Positions 61,160 to 64,000 of a DNA stretch of 64,000 nt are shown here, one piece after another. The DNA comes from Anthoceros angustus (Eukaryota; Streptophyta; Anthocerotopsida; Anthocerotales; Anthocerotaceae). The first letter of the stretch is position 1; every line of letters begins with the position of its first letter. Below the pieces are notes generated by a model, which was not told where the DNA came from, ran no database searches, and saw only the letters and a program-made list of their open reading frames with translations. The stretch spans positions 1,984,001-2,048,000 of the forward strand of contig MU008163.1 of NCBI GenBank assembly GCA_010909165.1, read 5' to 3'. Both the position numbers and the translations under genes were made by a program.

Positions 61160-62388
61160 ATGGATAGGCGGGCGTGCTCTGCAGCGCTGCTGTGCTGGGT
61201 CCTAGCGGTGGCCGCCTGCGGCAACGCGGCTGCTCATTCCGGGCATTCGGGGCATGGAGGGAGGAGGAAGCTGGCGCAGATTCCCGGGGGCCTGCCGGAC
61301 GCAGGGGTGTGGTCCGGGTTCGTGAGCCTGCTGGGGCTATCGTTGGGGGATTCGGCGCCGGGGCTGGGCGATCTCAAGAAGTACCTGGTGCAGTTCGGGT
61401 ACCTGGATCCCGCCGACTTGGACTCGCAGGTGTTCGACGCCCCGATGCAAAAGGCGGTGGAGCTGTACCAGCAGAGCTTCAGGCTGAGCGTGACGGGGAT
61501 CCTGGACTCGAAGACGCTGGCGCAGATGATGATACCGCGGTGCGGGAGGGAGGACGTTGCCAACGGCGTGGCCCTGATGCTTGAGAATCTAGGGCAGCCT
61601 CCATCCTCCCAGCCCGCGCCCGCGCCTGCGCCCGGGCCCTCGCCCTCGTCCTCTGCTCCTGCGCCTGCCCCGCCCGCGGCCGGGACGAGCCGGCGGCTCC
61701 TGGACAAGGGCGTCTCCCGCTACTCCTACTTCCCAGGACGCCCAAGTGGCGGAGCAAGTCCAGCCTCACCTACGCTTTCCAGCCGCAGAACGAGACGGCG
61801 CAGGTGACGAAGCTGCAGCGAGAGGAGGCCTTCTTCAACGCCTTCGCGGCGTGGGCTTCGGTGGTGCCCATCAACTTCACCCAGATCGCGGACTACAGCA
61901 AGGCGGACATCACCATCGAGTTCGCGTACCTGGGTCATGGCGACGGGGAGCCCTTCGACGGGGAGCTCGGGGTTCTGGCCCACGCCTTCTCTCCTGAGGA
62001 CGGCAGGTTCCATCTGGACAACGCCGAGCTGTGGACGGTGGACGTGAAGGACAGTAGGTCGCCTTACAATATCGACCTGCAGTCGGTGGCGTTGCACGAG
62101 ATCGGGCATCTCTTAGGGTTGGGCCATTCTGGGGACCCGGACGCGATCATGTACCCTAGCATCAGCCCGCAGAAATCCAAGCAGGTCCTCATGGCTGACG
62201 ACATTGCCGGTGCGCAGTCTCTGTACGGGGCGAATCCCAACTACGACCCGAATGCGCCACTGCCCACCTTCGACCCCAATAATCAGGCAGTTGGGAACAA
62301 CGGTGCGCATACCGTGCTTTCTCAGTGTACTCTAGTCTCCACCTCGCTGGCCACGTTGCTTGCGACGCTTACTCTTGTGTGGAGATGA
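61160..62388 (+). pseudogene. Matrix metalloproteinase (M10A), single-base frameshift
   Basis: ATG at 61160, no introns, as in plant MMP genes. In order: signal peptide (to about residue 25), propeptide with a peptidoglycan-binding-like fold (FGYLDPADLDSQVFDAPMQK), cysteine switch PRCGREDVANG (about 61536), a Pro/Ala/Ser-rich spacer, RYSYFPGR, then in the next frame WRSKSSLTYAFQPQ and the catalytic domain with HEIGHLLGLGHS (62095-62130) and the Met-turn AIMYPSI. A hydrophobic tail (SLATLLATLTLVW) suggests a GPI anchor; there is no hemopexin domain, as usual in plants. The two halves are joined by a frame change at about 61736-61748, consistent with loss of one base in a C run. Either an assembly error or a recent null allele; everything else is intact. 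It would be an extracellular zinc endopeptidase. Confidence 0.85.
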
Positions 62389-62840
62389 GCCCATGGCAAG
62401 CCAGTCCAATCAAAGCAAGAGCATGTCGTTTCCTCGAGAAAAAATCATGATAGTTTTAAGTACGTATGTACCTACCTTCGGATCGTTGGCTTCACAAGGT
62501 CCTCACCCAATTCGTCACTGTTGAGTAGGTAGAGATTTATTACACGCTGCTTGTCCAACTTGTACCTACCACATACTGAATTTCCTAGACGGTACAAAAC
62601 TTGTTGAAGATAGACTTCAATATGCTACACACGCACACCAGACTAGCTGTAACGCGTAGTTAAGAGCGTGAACGACGAACAGTGCCCAGAATGTCATACG
62701 ATGGTACACCGGCAGCCGTTTCTGGAACCACATTGCAATCGAATGGAAGGGCTTGATTAGTGGCAGGCTCCAACCCGTGGACTGCCAACAGTTCGAAGAA
62801 CAATCAAAGCCAAGTATTAGCGCGAAAGAGAACAGTCTGA
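62389..62840. other. Convergent intergenic region, MMP / pfkB
   Basis: About 450 bp with both 3' UTRs; no gene seen. Confidence 0.45.
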
Positions 62841-64000
62841 CCTACTTCAGCTGAAGTTGTCTCGCATGGGGCCTCAGAATTTTGAGACGAAACTCCGCCT
62901 GGGCTTGCCAGTAGGATAAAGTTGGTGGGGGTACGCCTTCATACTCAATCACTGCAGCACAGATCCAACTGTCGTCAGGATGGAATAGCCAACCCACAAG
63001 TCATAGGAGGTGGAGAGGAGCTGATGCCTTACTGAAGCTGGCGGAAATGGTTCCCCAGAGCGCGGCCGTGAGAAGGTTTCTTGTTTTCCACCACCCAACC
63101 AGGAATCCTCCACAGAAGCAGTTGCCGCATCCAGTGGGATCCACTACACCTCTCACGTCAGCTCCGATGTCATAAATCTGACCCTGGCTGCCTTCCGATT
63201 GTGCATCGACATTCTCTGTGTCAGATGGCAATCTCTTGGCATTGAACCTCTTGGATGAGAATCTGTTCGATCCCCGATCAAAGGTCGTGTGGAACGCAGG
63301 AACTTCCCAAGTCTCCCCAGTGTCTGACCTATCACACCAGAACAACCAACAAGCCGGTTGTTGCTGAGGCTATCCTGTTTCAAGCATTCTGTGGTTACTT
63401 CTCCAAGAAGTATCAAGGTGATTTGAAGTAGTTCACCTGTGAACAATGCATCCCAAGTGGCCACGTCTCAATGAGACCACCTGCTAGCAAAGGAACAGCG
63501 GAACTTTTGGATCAATACATGGATGTCTTGCCAGTTCATACGATTCATGTCTCTACCCGATTTCCCAGAGCACTCACCTCAGCACCCAATTCGACAAGGC
63601 GTCCAATGATCTCGAGAGGCGATCCTGGTCCCACTAGTGAAATGGCTTCTTTTTCGTTCGGAGAAAATATATTGGCTGCAGAAACAAGAGCCCTGCAAAT
63701 CCGCATGTCCGTGCCAGTACTAATAAACACACGTCCCTGTTCTAAAATGTCTCCATCGACAGAAAGCAGCTCAAGATACTCACATCAGTTCAGTCCGAGT
63801 AACAATGTCTTCAGCATGAGTGTACGTCTCAACGCTCACTACATCAGCACCTGTGCGACGAAGACTCCTGATAAAGTCCACATCACGTCCACTGGGGTGC
63901 ACTCCTGCATGGTAAACCTTCGCTTTCCTGTATGCAAGCAAGTACTTGTTAGTCCCACTTCCTAAGAGCCGACCAACAGTCACAAACAACAGAGAGAGGT
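62841..64000 (-). CDS. pfkB-family (MAK32-like) protein, 3' part
   Basis: Partial: the 5' exons lie beyond the right edge. Exons seen: 63927-63784, 63692-63578, 63480-63437, 63328-63033 and about 62951-62841. Ribokinase-fold features: HPSGRDVDFIRSLRRTGADV, ANIFSPNEKEAISLVGPG, VVSLRRGHLGC and the signature DPTGCGNCFCGGFLVGW. In catalytic pfkB kinases the signature is GAGD, where Asp is the base; here it reads GCGN. Yeast MAK32-like members carry similar deviations, so this may be a kinase-like protein of altered activity. The long insertion before the signature is Ser/Asn/Gln-rich. Boundaries of the last exon may be off by a base. Confidence 0.8.

Noticed and set aside
61736-61748. Possible tiny intron rather than a frameshift in the metalloproteinase
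   Set aside because: Only one base is out of step, and no GT-AG pair in the region would restore both sides of the conserved YFPG/PKW junction.

Overview
Nuclear genome of a streptophyte, most likely a non-seed land plant (bryophyte or lycophyte grade). The case for a plant is GH3, DUR3, a plant-type lipoxygenase, a PLS-class PPR protein, SERGT-type arabinogalactan/extensin glycosyltransferase and NEDD1. The case for a lineage with swimming sperm is an intact axonemal inner-arm dynein light chain (p28 type) at 24.8-26.3 kb, a gene that flowering plants lack. Introns are short (mostly 75-110 nt) and almost all GT-AG. Exact clade cannot be settled from the sequence alone.

Layout. 1-2.7 kb: the 3' part of a peptidyl-serine galactosyltransferase. 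2.7-10.4 kb: a 20-bp minisatellite, a MYND zinc-finger gene, a nest of Copia and MITE insertions, a ThrE-like transporter gene (copy A, minus) and, divergently, a coiled-coil protein. 12.3-17.7 kb: DUR3 urea symporter (plus) tail-to-tail with a GH3 acyl-acid-amido synthetase (minus). 19.3-22.1 kb: a truncated MYND pseudogene followed by ThrE-like copy B, i.e. a second copy of the MYND-ThrE block. 24.8-29.2 kb: p28 dynein chain and a class-V aminotransferase. 31.1-34.3 kb: intronless NEDD1 head-to-head with ribosomal protein eL42 over a 178-bp telo-box promoter. 34.3-42.9 kb: repeat-rich accessory DNA, including a reverse-transcriptase fragment with a clear 12-bp target-site duplication inside an inverted repeat. 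43-52.2 kb: a 9-exon lipoxygenase tail-to-tail with a 19-exon SAPS-family PP6 regulatory subunit. 53-58.9 kb: gag-like, Copia and hAT debris and a palindrome cluster. 58.9-64 kb: an intronless PPR gene, a matrix metalloproteinase broken by one base, and the 3' part of a pfkB-family protein.

I reconstructed exon structures by hand for all main genes; summed exon lengths are multiples of three for the complete ones (DUR3 707 aa, GH3 631 aa, ThrE-like A 491 and B 516 aa, coiled-coil protein 334 aa, p28 246 aa, class V aminotransferase 681 aa, eL42 105 aa, LOX 904 aa, SAPS 851 aa). The genes do not form one pathway; it is an ordinary euchromatic stretch with housekeeping and metabolic genes separated by young and decayed repeats. 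I found no convincing multi-gene undescribed system. The strongest points of interest are the duplicated plant ThrE-like transporters, the nested transposon insertions with readable history, the unusual lipoxygenase active-site residues, the NEDD1/eL42 shared promoter and the palindrome array.
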